A DNA stretch of 64,000 nucleotides. It comes from Galbula dea (lineage: Eukaryota > Chordata > Aves > Piciformes > Galbulidae). Shown here in pieces: positions 53,301 through 64,000 of this stretch. A model generated the notes under the pieces. That model made no database searches and was not told the origin of the DNA. It was given only the letters and a program-made list of their open reading frames with translations. The DNA lies in the NCBI GenBank assembly GCA_013399015.1, contig VWZX01010084.1, forward strand, positions 434,001-498,000, read 5' to 3'. The position numbers were made by a program, and so were the translations under genes. The first letter of the stretch is position 1. Every line of letters starts with the position of its first letter.

Positions 53301-55259
53301 TTGGCTTTTCTTGGATCTTAAAAATCTTCTATCCATGTTCTTAAACTTTCATATGTAGATGACCTGACACTATAACTACAGGCTTTGCTAATTCTAGGTA
53401 GAGGTCTCTGGTAAAATGACTGAAATTATTTTGCTTATTATGTTTTCTGTAGACATAAACAAATGCAGGCTAATGCAAATGTGTGCATCTTCAGATTAAT
53501 GATTTCAGCTGCAGTGCCTCTTTATAATGCAGAAACTCCATAGACTCATTAAGTCTTACCCTTAAAGTGTAAAATATATTAAAATGCAGAAATTAGTGTA
53601 TTTTTCCTCATTATCTGAATCTTTCGTTCTGTCAAAGCGGCAATACTTTTGAAGTTCTGTTACACATTGTGTTTTTTCTTGGATCTCAAAGTACCCTATG
53701 TTAGGGGGATTTTGGCAGTTACATACTTCTGGATACACCTGCAGTCTTAGCTGTTTTATGTGTGGAGGGGAAGACAGATTGTGGTGTGACTACTGTGATA
53801 TCAGGCAATCATCTGTGGGGAAACCTCCGTATCATCTACTCAGTGCCTGGTCCCTTCCAAGTAAGCGTGTGTTTGCTATCTGCATCTCTAAGTGCCTATA
53901 CAGCTTTTAAGACCTTTATCCTTACTATCTTTAAGCTATCAAAGTAGGATAGAGATGCCTTACACTGGAAAATATAGCTTTTTCAAGCTTCTCAGCTTAC
54001 TGTTTCAGACCTAGGTAGAGACTTTTCATAAAATCTGTCTAGCTAGATTTTTCTAGAGGCTGAATTACATCTCTCACTCTTAAGACATTAAATGATTAGA
54101 AACATTATTGCCTAAGTTGCAGTTGGTAGAATAAGTGCAGATACTGTGTGTGCCTGTATGCACACTGGGAAAGAGGTTCTGGGAAATATTTGGGTCTTAA
54201 ATATTTGGTTTTACATTATTTTTTATATACTGTATCATACTGGTCACTTTGAAATTCTACAAACCTGTACGTCTGTCTACACTGATTAACAGCAAGACTA
54301 TGACTGCAGGTATATAGGCAGTAAAAATTAAGACTGCTGTCCAAATTTGATCCCTCAGATCACTGTATTTCAGTCATGTTCCTAGGTCTGTCCTCTTTGT
54401 GGAAGTTGTTATTGTCAAATAAATCTGGAAATTGAGTGGTCTCGTTATCACAGTGAACTCTGTAAGCTCTGATAAAATAGAATCAAATTATTGAAGAGTC
54501 TACAATTATAAAGCAATTAAAATGGAGAAAACCAGTTAAATTATTAGGCAACTTGTATTCTGAAGGGCAATATAAGAGGTTGCAAAATGGATCAGACCAA
54601 AGTGATTAAATCTATATCTCATTCTAACAGCAACCACGCCTAGCTGTTGTGGAAGATATTTAACAGCTACTTTGTAAGTGAAACCAAATCCGTGTGTTCC
54701 ATGATATTTTAATATACTTGTGAATATTTTTATTCCTGAGAGCATGCTGACTCTTTCTAAATGCTGTCAAAATACTAATTTCAGCTGCCTCAAGATGACA
54801 TTTTTTCAAGGTACTAATGGGGTGGTTTTTAAAGTATTAAATATTCAGTTTTATTATTACAGGAATTCCTTTATTATGAACAGGATTGTTTCTCATTTTG
54901 AGGACTAGATATATGGATAGTTTAACTATTGTGTTCATCTTCTCTCTAAACAAAAGTTTGTGTTAGTTTTTTTTTTTTTAATGCTTTCATGGTAAGATTT
55001 TAAAAATTCCTTTTCTCTGCTCTAATCAAGGTGGCTGAAGGGACAGCAGAATGAGGATGCAGTGGGCATGTTGGGTTGGGTCCAAAGATTGTACTTGAGC
55101 ATAGGTCATGAAATCTTGTAACATTGGTGGTTTAGTGAAAAAGATGAGAAAGATGGTAGGAAAAGTTTCATTTATATGCTTCTTTTTCTCATCTGTTTTA
55201 ACTATACACTGTCTTTTCTATTCCTTCTTTTCTTTCTTACCTGTACTCTTCTTTTGTGT
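53301..55259. other. Intronic DNA between CR1 copies
   Basis: AT-rich intron DNA, no feature recognised apart from a T run at about 54967-54980. Confidence 0.55.
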
Positions 55260-55380
55260 TAGGAAAAAGATCTTTACCCAGAGGGTGGTGGGGCACTAGA
55301 ACAGGCTCCCTAGGGAAGTAGTTGCAGCACCAAACCTGACAGAATTTAAGAAGCATTTGGAAAATACCCTCAGTATGGCT
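55260..55380 (+). mobile_element. CR1 LINE internal fragment
   Basis: Forward-oriented fragment of an older CR1 subtype. It carries TTTACCCAGAGGGTGGTGGG, GCACTAGAACAGGCTCCC and AGAATTTAAGAAGCATTTGG, the usual end of the ORF2 C-terminus and the start of the 3' UTR. It lacks the octamer tail, so it was truncated at both ends or has decayed. It is shorter and more diverged than the other copies here. Confidence 0.85.
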
Positions 55381-58300
55381 CATGTATATGTACTTGACAT
55401 CTTTTTACAAGAATAATTATTTTAGACACTGTGATGCTGTTATGATTCAGTAATAGGGAAAAAAAAAGCATTTTAAGAAGTGATTGCAGCAGCCAGTTTC
55501 AAATATATTTGTTGATTTTACCTTACTCCCTGTGCAGAGAGGGAATATTCACTTCGGCATCCCAGGTACCATTGCTTGCTGTGAAAATCAAGCCAAATCC
55601 TGCATCGCCAACCAATGCTCAATAAATAAAATAGGTAAAGATATAGCAGTCACATTTCATAGATTATCATCTCATATGTCACAAAAAAATCCCTCCATCA
55701 AACAAAAACAAGCAAAAAGTAGACATGTTTCTAAAACAAACCATTCTAAACCATTCTTCAGTTTTATGTTTCATTTTTGTAAAATTCAGGAATGTAAGAA
55801 ATGCTACACTTGAGGCACTAAAGGAAATGCACCTTTATAAATATGAATCATCTCATCGTGCATCTGTTACAGTAGCCAGAGATTGCACTTTACATGAGAC
55901 ACACAACATACCATTGATCAGAACTTTGTTACTAAGATTTGTATTTTAACATTTTCAAGCAAGTTCTGTATTTCTCGATTACCAAATAGCAAATCCCCAA
56001 GTATGTTTTATAATCATATTCTACATATATGTCATTATAAGAAATTATACTAAATTTATCATATTCTACATCTATATTGTTATAAGTAATTATAGTAAAT
56101 GTGTAACAAGATAAGCAGAACTGTATTTTAAAACCTTGCTTCTCTTAACATAATCTTTAATGCAAAAATAACTATTATATATACTTCTGTAAAAAGTATT
56201 TCTTAAAACTGACTTTGGTTTACAGTTTAGAAAACTCTGCAGGTAGCTGTAGGAACCTGTTCAATTCATTATCATTAAATCAACAACCAGAGCTTCTTTC
56301 TGCCATTCCCTGGCAGGATTATTGGATTTTGGCATGATTTGTGCATTTAACAGTGAAAGCTCTTGCTGGGTAAGCTGGCAAGCTTGACTAATTCTCAGTT
56401 GTGCTAACTTCATAAACCTATTTTAAGGTTTTAACTTTGACTGAAGATTAAAGGTAATGACTTCATGCTCCTGCTTTTGAATATATGATACTCTAATATG
56501 ATTATGGCTAATAAATGCAAATAAAATATCAAATATATATTGTGTGCTACACCTGTGAAAATATGTATGTAGTGGATATTTTACAACATCCTGAAAACTG
56601 TCATTTTTGCAGTTTAAAATGGGATTCCACAAAACAATCAATGTATTAATATTAAAATGCCTACATATATTTAAATGCTTGAAATGTTAAATGCTGCACA
56701 GAATTAGTAAACTCTGTAACAGGAACAGGTCATTTGCATTTCAAAACAAGTTATACTTGAATAAAAAAGTAACCAATTATGGTATGATTTGATTTAAAGC
56801 TGTCTTGCTCTGCAAAGCCATTTTAACCTGCAAGCTGTTCCAGTTACTATTGGGTTTTTCACCTTTCCAGACAACCCTAGAATCAGTATTCAGAAAAGGC
56901 TAAAGAAAGGAGAAAAGAGAGGAAAAAATATTTTCAGCCTGTCTGACAAGACTACATAAAAAGCTCATGATCAAAGGGTCTTAAATACACGTTACTGGTG
57001 TGACAAACAACATTTTTGTCCCTTTATTAGATTTATTTTTCTTCTGAAAACTGCAGTGGCCAGTGTATAGTTTGTGAAAGAAAGCTGGCAGGGTTGTATT
57101 CTTTGATTCCTAATTAACACCTTCAGTCTCAAAAGAGAGCTAACAGAAATACCATAAAATGTTGCAGCTGCATTGTTATTCCGCTTGGTTGGTTTGTTAA
57201 AAGTCGGCTGGGCATTGGCAGCTGCAATAAAGGAAAAGCTCAATGGATGTTTTGTATTGTGCCCACTGAAGTGAAAGAAGGCAACCATTTTATTTTAAAA
57301 TGGGCAGCTGCATAGTGATGTTTAAATGGAGCTAAATGTGAGATTTACTGTTAATTTATAGTAATTGGTTATAAATAAAGTAGCAGTATAGCTTGGCTTT
57401 CATCTGTTAAAGCCATAGAACACAAACTGAAGGGAAATGAATTATGAAGGGTAAAAAGTGAATAGTATAATGCTAGACTGATACAAAATGCCACTTGAAG
57501 CAATTACTTAAAAGGAGTGATGATACTCAGTTTTGCAATGTAATGCAGCAGCCACCTTGGAAGCAACTACCCAAGCCACTCTTTAGATCGTGGTTTGTGA
57601 AGTAAAGGCAGACATTGCTTTGTTCCACTATAGCAAAAACCAAAATTCTAATTCTGGGATCAGAACCAAATGCAACTCTGCTGGGAGAGCATAGGTTTGC
57701 ATTTTGGGTAGAAGAATAAAGGAGACATTTAACTCCAGTCAGATAAATCTCACTCACATTCGAAAAATGCAATTAGGGAAATATGTAAATCTAGATGTTT
57801 CATCAAATGCTAGCTAAGGGGTTACCAGTTCTTTCCTTGCACAATGACTGAACTAAAGAACTTCAGTGTCTGTGTAAGAACCATTGTTGAAGCCCCAGAG
57901 CCGGTTGGAAACAGAGTCCAGACTGGCCGTGGGAAATACCTACATATTTGACACAGGCCCCATTTCTGAGAGAAAAGGGGGTGGAATAGAAAGTATGGAG
58001 ATTTTACTGTTGCATTCTAATCAGCCATGATCTGCCTAATTTGCTTTGATCAGGAAGATAAACTAATTTTCCTATAGGCTGGATAAAAGTAATTAGCAAT
58101 CCAATGCCTTTGTGTTTTTGTAAAGAGTAAAGAAAAGAAGAGCAGAAATTGTAATGGTGGGAGCAAAGTACCCCTTTTCGGCTCCTCTGAAATCATTGTT
58201 AGTCAAAAATAGGATGGTGCCATAGGAGAGAGGCCCTGATTAAGGTGGTTTTATGGACTAGGATGCCATTGTATGCCATGATCTATAATGCTACGTATCT

Positions 58301-60979
58301 AAATGTTTCTGAAGGTTAATTTCACGTGAGTTTTACTGTATTCAGGTGGTGTTCTCTTTTAGGGAAAAAATATATCCCGTGTAAACAGTATGTCTGCCAT
58401 TCTCTGAGGATGCTGTTTTACTTGCTAAGGCATTTTGGTGTCTTTCACCACAATCACACAGAAATAATTCAGTAGTTAGTTAAAATCTGGATCTGCTGCT
58501 ACCATAGGGCTTTAAGATGAAGATTTCTAAGGCCACATATTGAAATCAAAAACACTGTAGCCAAAGCCAAATTATTGTCATCTACTGATTCTGTTAGGTG
58601 ACAAGTCTGTGATTCCATGGGCCCCTACTGTGACTGTTAGCCTGACATGTGCACTATGTTGTAGTATGGCTCAGCTACCTTTTCTGGGAGCTGTTACTCC
58701 TCCTTTGCTTTGGTCATTCTATTTAAATATAAATCAAGATGCTGTGAAAGATACTAAGTTTCACTATTCAACACTTACTATGCAGGCATAGTAAAATGCC
58801 AGGGCACTGAACTGCCATCTTTAGCCAAATGAACAGTACTCATTCAGATAATCTTACTTGAAGACTATAGGCTGCAGAATCCCCAATTTTTAATGTCTTA
58901 ATTTTAAATACTGATTTGGACATATTTATTAGCCATAACTAGTTTTAAACTAAAGCTTTCAAAGAACGTATGTTCCTGTAATTTTTTGTTTGCTGCAGAT
59001 CAGCAATGTGGTGCTCTGCCAGCAAACAGATCTCTAAATTTTCCATCACACATGACTTAGAAGGGCTTACTGGATGGCATTGTTCAGCGTTTAGCTGTAT
59101 CACTTTCACAAACTTAAAAGTGGATAGAAGTTATTTCAGGGGGGCATTGGAGGCCTGAACCCCTCATTCCTTGCAGAGGCCAGACAATCCTTCCATAAAC
59201 ATTGGCTCCTCGCATTTGTGCATACTTCTGTGCTATGCAATAATGCAGAGAAGAATCATGTAACCTTAGGCTTTACTAAATTAAGGTTAAGGATTACGTC
59301 TTTCCCTAGGTTTCCCCATCTTTTGTATGACTTGGGCAGTTCAGCAGGCAGTTACAGCCAGCCTGCATAATGATTCTGCCCACCTACCTCTTTGTATTTT
59401 GAAAGTTCTATTTAAAAAGTCAGATAAGCATAAGGACTCTATTTGTAATGCATTTGGGATTGTAGATCCACTGTGTCAGAAATAGTTAAAATACAGAGGC
59501 AGGCTTTATAAAAGCCTTCATAGGAAAAAACAGCTATTGGTGATGGATGGGAAAAACGTTTTATGGTGTGGATAGAGAAGCAGGGGCATATGCTGTATCT
59601 CAAAGACGCTCCTATTAAAAAAATAATATCCTTTAAAGACTGAGTTTGAAAGATTAATATCCCCTCCCAACAGGATGCATTGAATAGTACTGGGGAAAAA
59701 AACAACCCACCTGTGTTCCTGTATGATAGCATTTTTAAACCGAAGTAGGTAACACATTTTTCAGTTGTCTTTCTATGTCTTAAAATATGATGGCGTTATG
59801 AACATTGCAGTATTTGTATTCCAAACCATGTGATGTCAGCTGCAAAAGCTATGTTAGTTTGAAGGTGAGAACATGATCACAAAAATAAAAATTGATGGAA
59901 GAGTTATATAGAAAAGTAGAAGCATTCATTGAAATACCACCAAGATTTGCAGTTAGTTTGTGAATATTTATTGGTTTTGCTTAAGGAGACAGCAACACCT
60001 CATAGGTAAAGCATTTATCTGAGATTCAGGCCTGAATTTTCTTCTGTCTCCTTACTGATTGGTTGGTGCCACAGCAAAATTAGTTTGTCTTCCATTCTAT
60101 GATCTCCTCAACTCCTAAGTAATAGTGAGCTCTTTCCTTATGTTGTTCTTTGAAAACAATTGCATAGTTGAGTATTTTTGTACAAGAAGTGCAGGAGGGA
60201 AAAGCTAGTATGCACATAATTAATTCAGCCCAGAAAATTCTCCCCTCACCCCTTCCCAATACACATCCTTCTTGGATATGGGTGGGCAGAAGTTGCTCCA
60301 CTAGCACTCACAAGAGAAGAGACAGCAATTCTGTGTAAGACCTTTGAATTGCATCACATTTTCTGTAGGATCTGAGGTAGTGTGCAGGTTCCTACAGCTG
60401 TTATTCATAAACCTGAGGAAGGACAGGAGATTGCTTTTATCCCTCTTTTTGAGTTGCACAGAAATCAGTTTCCTAAATCCTGAAGAGTTTTCCAGAATGA
60501 AAACAATGAGGAAATCGGAGGATCTGTGACTCTTACAGGAAGACAACACTGATCCTGATTTTGAAAGTTGTCTTTCCATAGCATTCTGTTCGTTACAAGG
60601 TCTAGGGTTTTTTAAAAAACATTCTCCTGGTAATAAGGAAGTACACAACTCTCAAAATGGTATAGAAAAATAGTTTTACAAGGAGTACTTCACACTTATC
60701 ACATTTCTAGTCCCAAAGGATTCAACACACATAGGAAGTCACATCTATTTAGAATTTTTTAGGAAGATGTGTGTGAGCTCTGCCTGTGTTTTGAGTCATC
60801 TGGAAACTATCAACAAAGCACTGAGCTGGACCTTTCCTGAGCACTAACCCTACCAAAAAGGATGAGACAGCTAAGAATCTGTATGGAAAAGAAACCTACT
60901 CCATCTTGTTGAACTTAAAGGAGTCTGACTACAAGGTAGAAACTCACATGAAGCTGGACTATGTAAGCTCTACTTTCAT
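55381..60979. other. Intronic DNA, no nested gene seen
   Basis: AT-rich intron sequence. It contains the diverged 45-base tandem duplication at 56013-56102 and no other repeat that I recognise. Open frames such as 56992-57288 (-) and 59439-59757 (-) show no family resemblance. Confidence 0.55.
56013..56102 (+). repeat. 45-bp diverged tandem duplication
   Basis: Two adjacent 45-base units beginning ATCATATTCTACAT (56013-56057 and 56058-56102). I count 7 mismatches out of 45 with no gaps, about 84% identity, so it is older than the duplication at 15229. The units are very AT-rich. Confidence 0.85.
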
Positions 60980-61950
60980 TCATAGAATTCATAGATTCAT
61001 AGAATCATTCATCTAGCACCAACCCCCTGCTGTAGACCAGGTTACCCAGCACCACATCCAGCCTGGCCTTGAACACAGCCAGGGATGGGGCAGCCACAAC
61101 CTCTCTGGGCAACCTGTTCCAGTGTCTCACTACCCTCTGGGTAAAGAATTTCTTCCTAACATCCTGTCTAAATCTTCCCTCCTTCATTTTGAAGCCATTC
61201 CCCCTTGTTCTGTTGCTTTCTACCTAGGTAAAGAGTCGCCCCCCTTCTGTAGGCCCCCTTTGGTTATCGGAAGGCCGCTATAAGGTCCCCCAAAGCCTTC
61301 TCTTCTCCAGGCTGAACAATCCCAAGTCTCTCAGCCTGTCCTTATAGGGGAGGTGCTCCAGCCCTCAGATCATTCTCACGGCCCTTCTCTGGACCCCTTC
61401 TAAAAGGTCCATGTCTTTCTTATGTTGAGGATCCCAGAACTGTCTTCAGTACTTCAGGTGGGGTCTCACAAGAGCAGAGCAGAGGGGCAGAATCACTTCC
61501 TTTGACCTGCTGGTCATTCATCTCCTGATGCAGCCCAGGATACAGTTGGCTTTCTAGACTGCAAGTATACATTTCTGGTACATACCTAGCTTTTCATCCA
61601 CCAGTACCCCCAAGTCCCTCTCTGGAGGGCTGCTCTCAATTATTTCATCTCCTAGATGATTATTTCATCCTTATGCCTAGAAGTGTAGGACCTTAAACTT
61701 GGACTTTTGAATCTTGTATAGTTCTCATGGGCCCACTTTGCAAGTTTATCCAAGTCCCTCTGAATGGCATCTTGTCCTTCCGGTATATCAGCTGCACCAC
61801 TCAGCTTTGTGTCATGTGCAGACTTGCTGAGGGTGCACTCGATCCCACTGTCAATGTCCTTATTAAAGATGTTGAAGAGCACCAGTCCCTGAGGGACACC
61901 ACTCGTCACTGGTCTCCACCTAGACACAAAGCCATTGACTGCTTTACTTT
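60980..61950 (-). mobile_element. CR1 LINE, ~970-base truncated copy
   Basis: The longest mobile element here. Read on the minus strand it holds, in order: an RT segment with VTSGVPQG, a catalytic-loop region where the expected F/YADD is SAHD (codons at 61811-61822), DAIQRDLDKLAKWAHEN, then after a frame change ERDLGVLVDEKL, LVRPHLKY, FWDPQHKKDM, SLEKRRL, NRTRGNGFKMKEGRFR and VVRHWNRLPREVV, ending in the 3' UTR and ATTCTATG-type tail at 60980-61006. About four residues are missing after VPQG. At least five in-frame stops and frame changes mark it as a dead copy. Just before the tail, the usual GGTTGGAA...GACC block is deleted. Confidence 0.95.
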
Positions 61951-64000
61951 CATTAAACACATCCTGAGTTACAGAGAAGAAAGATTTTTAAAGTGTTGTT
62001 GCAGCCTAATTTACACTCACTTTCATTAGGGTTTTGCTAATTTTTATAAAATTGTCCTTACTAAGTATTCTGTATTTCTAGGAAGACCTACTTATTTTTA
62101 TTTTTTTTAAAAGCCCCAAAATCAAGGCGCAAGTCTTAACATATAATGACAAAAATAAGCACAACTTCTCACTTTCACACATAAACTACTTTATTTCATT
62201 AAAAGAAAAGTTTTGAGTGAGCAACCAGGCATTAGCAGTGTGCTTCAGATGTCAGAAAACTTCAGTTGTACAGAGAAGGAACCAAGGAAGCAGATTTCTT
62301 CACCTAATTTCCTTGCAGCATCACTAGCATAAGTGTTGTGCATATTACATTTTGTCTTGTAATTTAGTTGCTCCTGAAGTCAGCTGAACTGATACTCAGC
62401 TCTAGATTCACATACTGGTCTGAAATGCAGCTTTCTAGAGTAAGCAGTGTCTCACTTTCCTAAGTGAGTGTAGTCCTAGTCATTGGAGAGCATTGGCCAG
62501 AATAAGCCACTTATCTGAAGATGAGATAAATCTAGTTTTAAGTGAGTACACTAGGAGCCCAGAAGCCTGTTTCACTTGCAGACATCTAACTTAGGGGTGT
62601 TAGGAGCCAAATCCTAGTCTCAGAGCTAATTGCCTAAGCATAGGTGTCTATCTAGTGCACACAATTTGCCTTAGGGTATCTTAGCTGGCCTTCAGTTGTC
62701 CCTTCAAAAGGCAGTGGGTCATGTCATAGGTCATAATGTTATGTTTGCCAGACCCATGTAGGTGTCTCAGGTAACTGAGGATGTTTCAAATTACTCTAGA
62801 AGCCTATGTTTAGCAAATTAGATTGAATCATCATTCTTCAATGCAGCTGGAGGTTCATTTAGATGCTTACACATACCTGCCTTTTGTCATTTAAGGTACT
62901 CCAGTTTACCTGAGGTATCTCCATGGAGTACATATGATATGGCCTTTACAGGAAGTGCTTCCCCTATTGTGTGGAGAGTATTGGTTGGAAGCTAGGCAGG
63001 ATACTCTTACTACATTTCAAGAAGTTACCCACATATAAAAAAATCTGGCCTAATTTACTTTTAATCAGCAGGCATCCATGGGATAAGTCCCCGAGAAATC
63101 TTCAGCACACATGGGGAATTGCACTGTTATTAACACAGTAACTTGAGGTGGGGGAGGTGACAGGTTTGGAGCAGAAAAACCCTTCTGTTTGTGTGATAGG
63201 CTTTGTATTAGTTTCACAATTAGTTGGGATGAGCGTGGATGATCTGTTATGCCATATCCAAGAGGCAGAGAGTTTTCACATTTAAATTATGAGATGTCTT
63301 CCACTGGTAGCAAAAAAATGGGTGGGATATGTCCACATAGGTGGACAATAAGGCAAATGAAAGAAGCAGATGCAAGGTGTGGCCTTCAGCCACAGTCCAT
63401 GCAATTTGACATATATAAATGCTTGACTAAGCTTCTCTCTTTCAACAGTAGTAGAGGGGAGGGTAACATTTGTGTGTCCTTCTGAAGAACGTCCAGTGAA
63501 CTTCATTGATCCCCAGGCTGGTTGATCTTGATATTCACAGTAAGTTGTCCAGTCTGGTGAAAATGTCAGTTCACTCAAACAATGTGATTTATCTGGATCA
63601 AGGAAAATATGTTGTGGATCTGATTATTTATTTTTTTCTATTAACAAATTTGCCTAGCATTGCATCATTTAGCACCCCAAAATTTGCCTGGAGTCTCCAG
63701 TGTGTGGTCTTGTTCTGTTGATCTTCTTTTATATGATGCATAAACGTCTTGACCTAACTTTTCCAGTAATAACAATAATGAAATGCCATGTGCCCTTCAA
63801 AATAGCTCATACCTTGGCTTAGGTATAACTTGCTGGATGGCAAATGCAAAATATATATGTATTAGGAGAGAATACAGCACTATTGGGATGTAAGAAGAGT
63901 CTCAAAAAACAGTTTGTGTATTTAAGGGAGAGAGGTTCTGAGGGTTTGAAGTCTGTCAATTTGCTATAGTAGGAGAAAGGTGAAGTAATACACTATTGCA
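61951..64000. other. Intronic DNA to the window end
   Basis: Non-coding intron sequence with no recognised exon or repeat. Exon 2 of LGR5 was specifically looked for here and not found. Confidence 0.5.

Larger units (their letters stand above)
40162..64000 (+). other. LGR5: LGR5 intron 1 (5' part)
   Basis: The intron starts at the GTAAGT donor and continues past the window, so it is at least 23.8 kb. I scanned by eye for exon 2, a 72-base exon expected to encode the first LRR beginning with DLSMNN, and saw no match. First introns of LGR5 are tens of kb long in mammals as I recall. After the CpG island ends at about 40830, the intron is AT-rich with one solo LTR, three CR1 copies and minor simple repeats. 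No nested gene or RNA was recognised; all open frames here are short and featureless. Confidence 0.85.

Noticed and set aside
40162..64000. LGR5 exon 2 within the window
   Set aside because: I looked for a 72-base exon encoding DLSMNN with flanking AG/GT and saw none. A translated search with a bird LGR5 protein would settle it.

Overview
The window looks like nuclear DNA from a bird. Six clear copies of the avian CR1 LINE (with the octamer 3' tail typical of CR1), one solo LTR of a type common in bird genomes, AT-rich non-coding DNA elsewhere, and one GC-rich vertebrate first exon with a consensus splice donor all point that way. There are no operons, bacterial-style dense genes, tRNA/rRNA genes or CRISPR arrays. 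A Neoaves species seems more likely than chicken because of the LTR type, but that is a weak inference.

Only one protein-coding element is supported: the first coding exon of LGR5 (R-spondin receptor, Wnt-target stem-cell marker) on the + strand at 39950-40161. It encodes the signal peptide and the cysteine-rich LRR N-terminal cap and ends in a phase-2 CT|GTAAGT donor. It sits in a CpG island of about 1.5 kb (roughly 39300-40830) that is interrupted by a 198-base assembly gap (39595-39792) just upstream of the start codon. The 5' leader holds a short uORF and a possible overlapping upstream ATG. G-quadruplex-type motifs lie in the exon and 21 bases past the donor.

Layout: 1-39300 is upstream intergenic DNA (in human the next gene on this side is TSPAN8, by recall) with simple repeats near 9.1 and 28.1 kb, a 44-bp tandem duplication at 15.2 kb, a possible very degraded LTR-like GC-rich patch at 21.0-21.5 kb, CR1 copies at 29.9, 30.8 and 38.2 kb and two short CR1 tail remnants. 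39300-40830 is the promoter/CpG island and exon 1. 40162-64000 is the 5' part of LGR5 intron 1, at least 23.8 kb long; no exon 2 was found by eye. The intron contains a sense-oriented solo LTR at 47.0-47.6 kb with recognisable CRE, TATA box and AATAAA, and CR1 copies at 53.1, 55.3 and 61.0-61.95 kb, the last retaining a mutated reverse-transcriptase segment.

I found no convincing undescribed system. The most testable points are the intronic LTR as an alternative promoter or polyadenylation site for LGR5, the uORF/overlapping-ATG arrangement in the 5' leader, and the G4 motif at the first splice donor. Every element boundary here was read by eye and is approximate unless stated.
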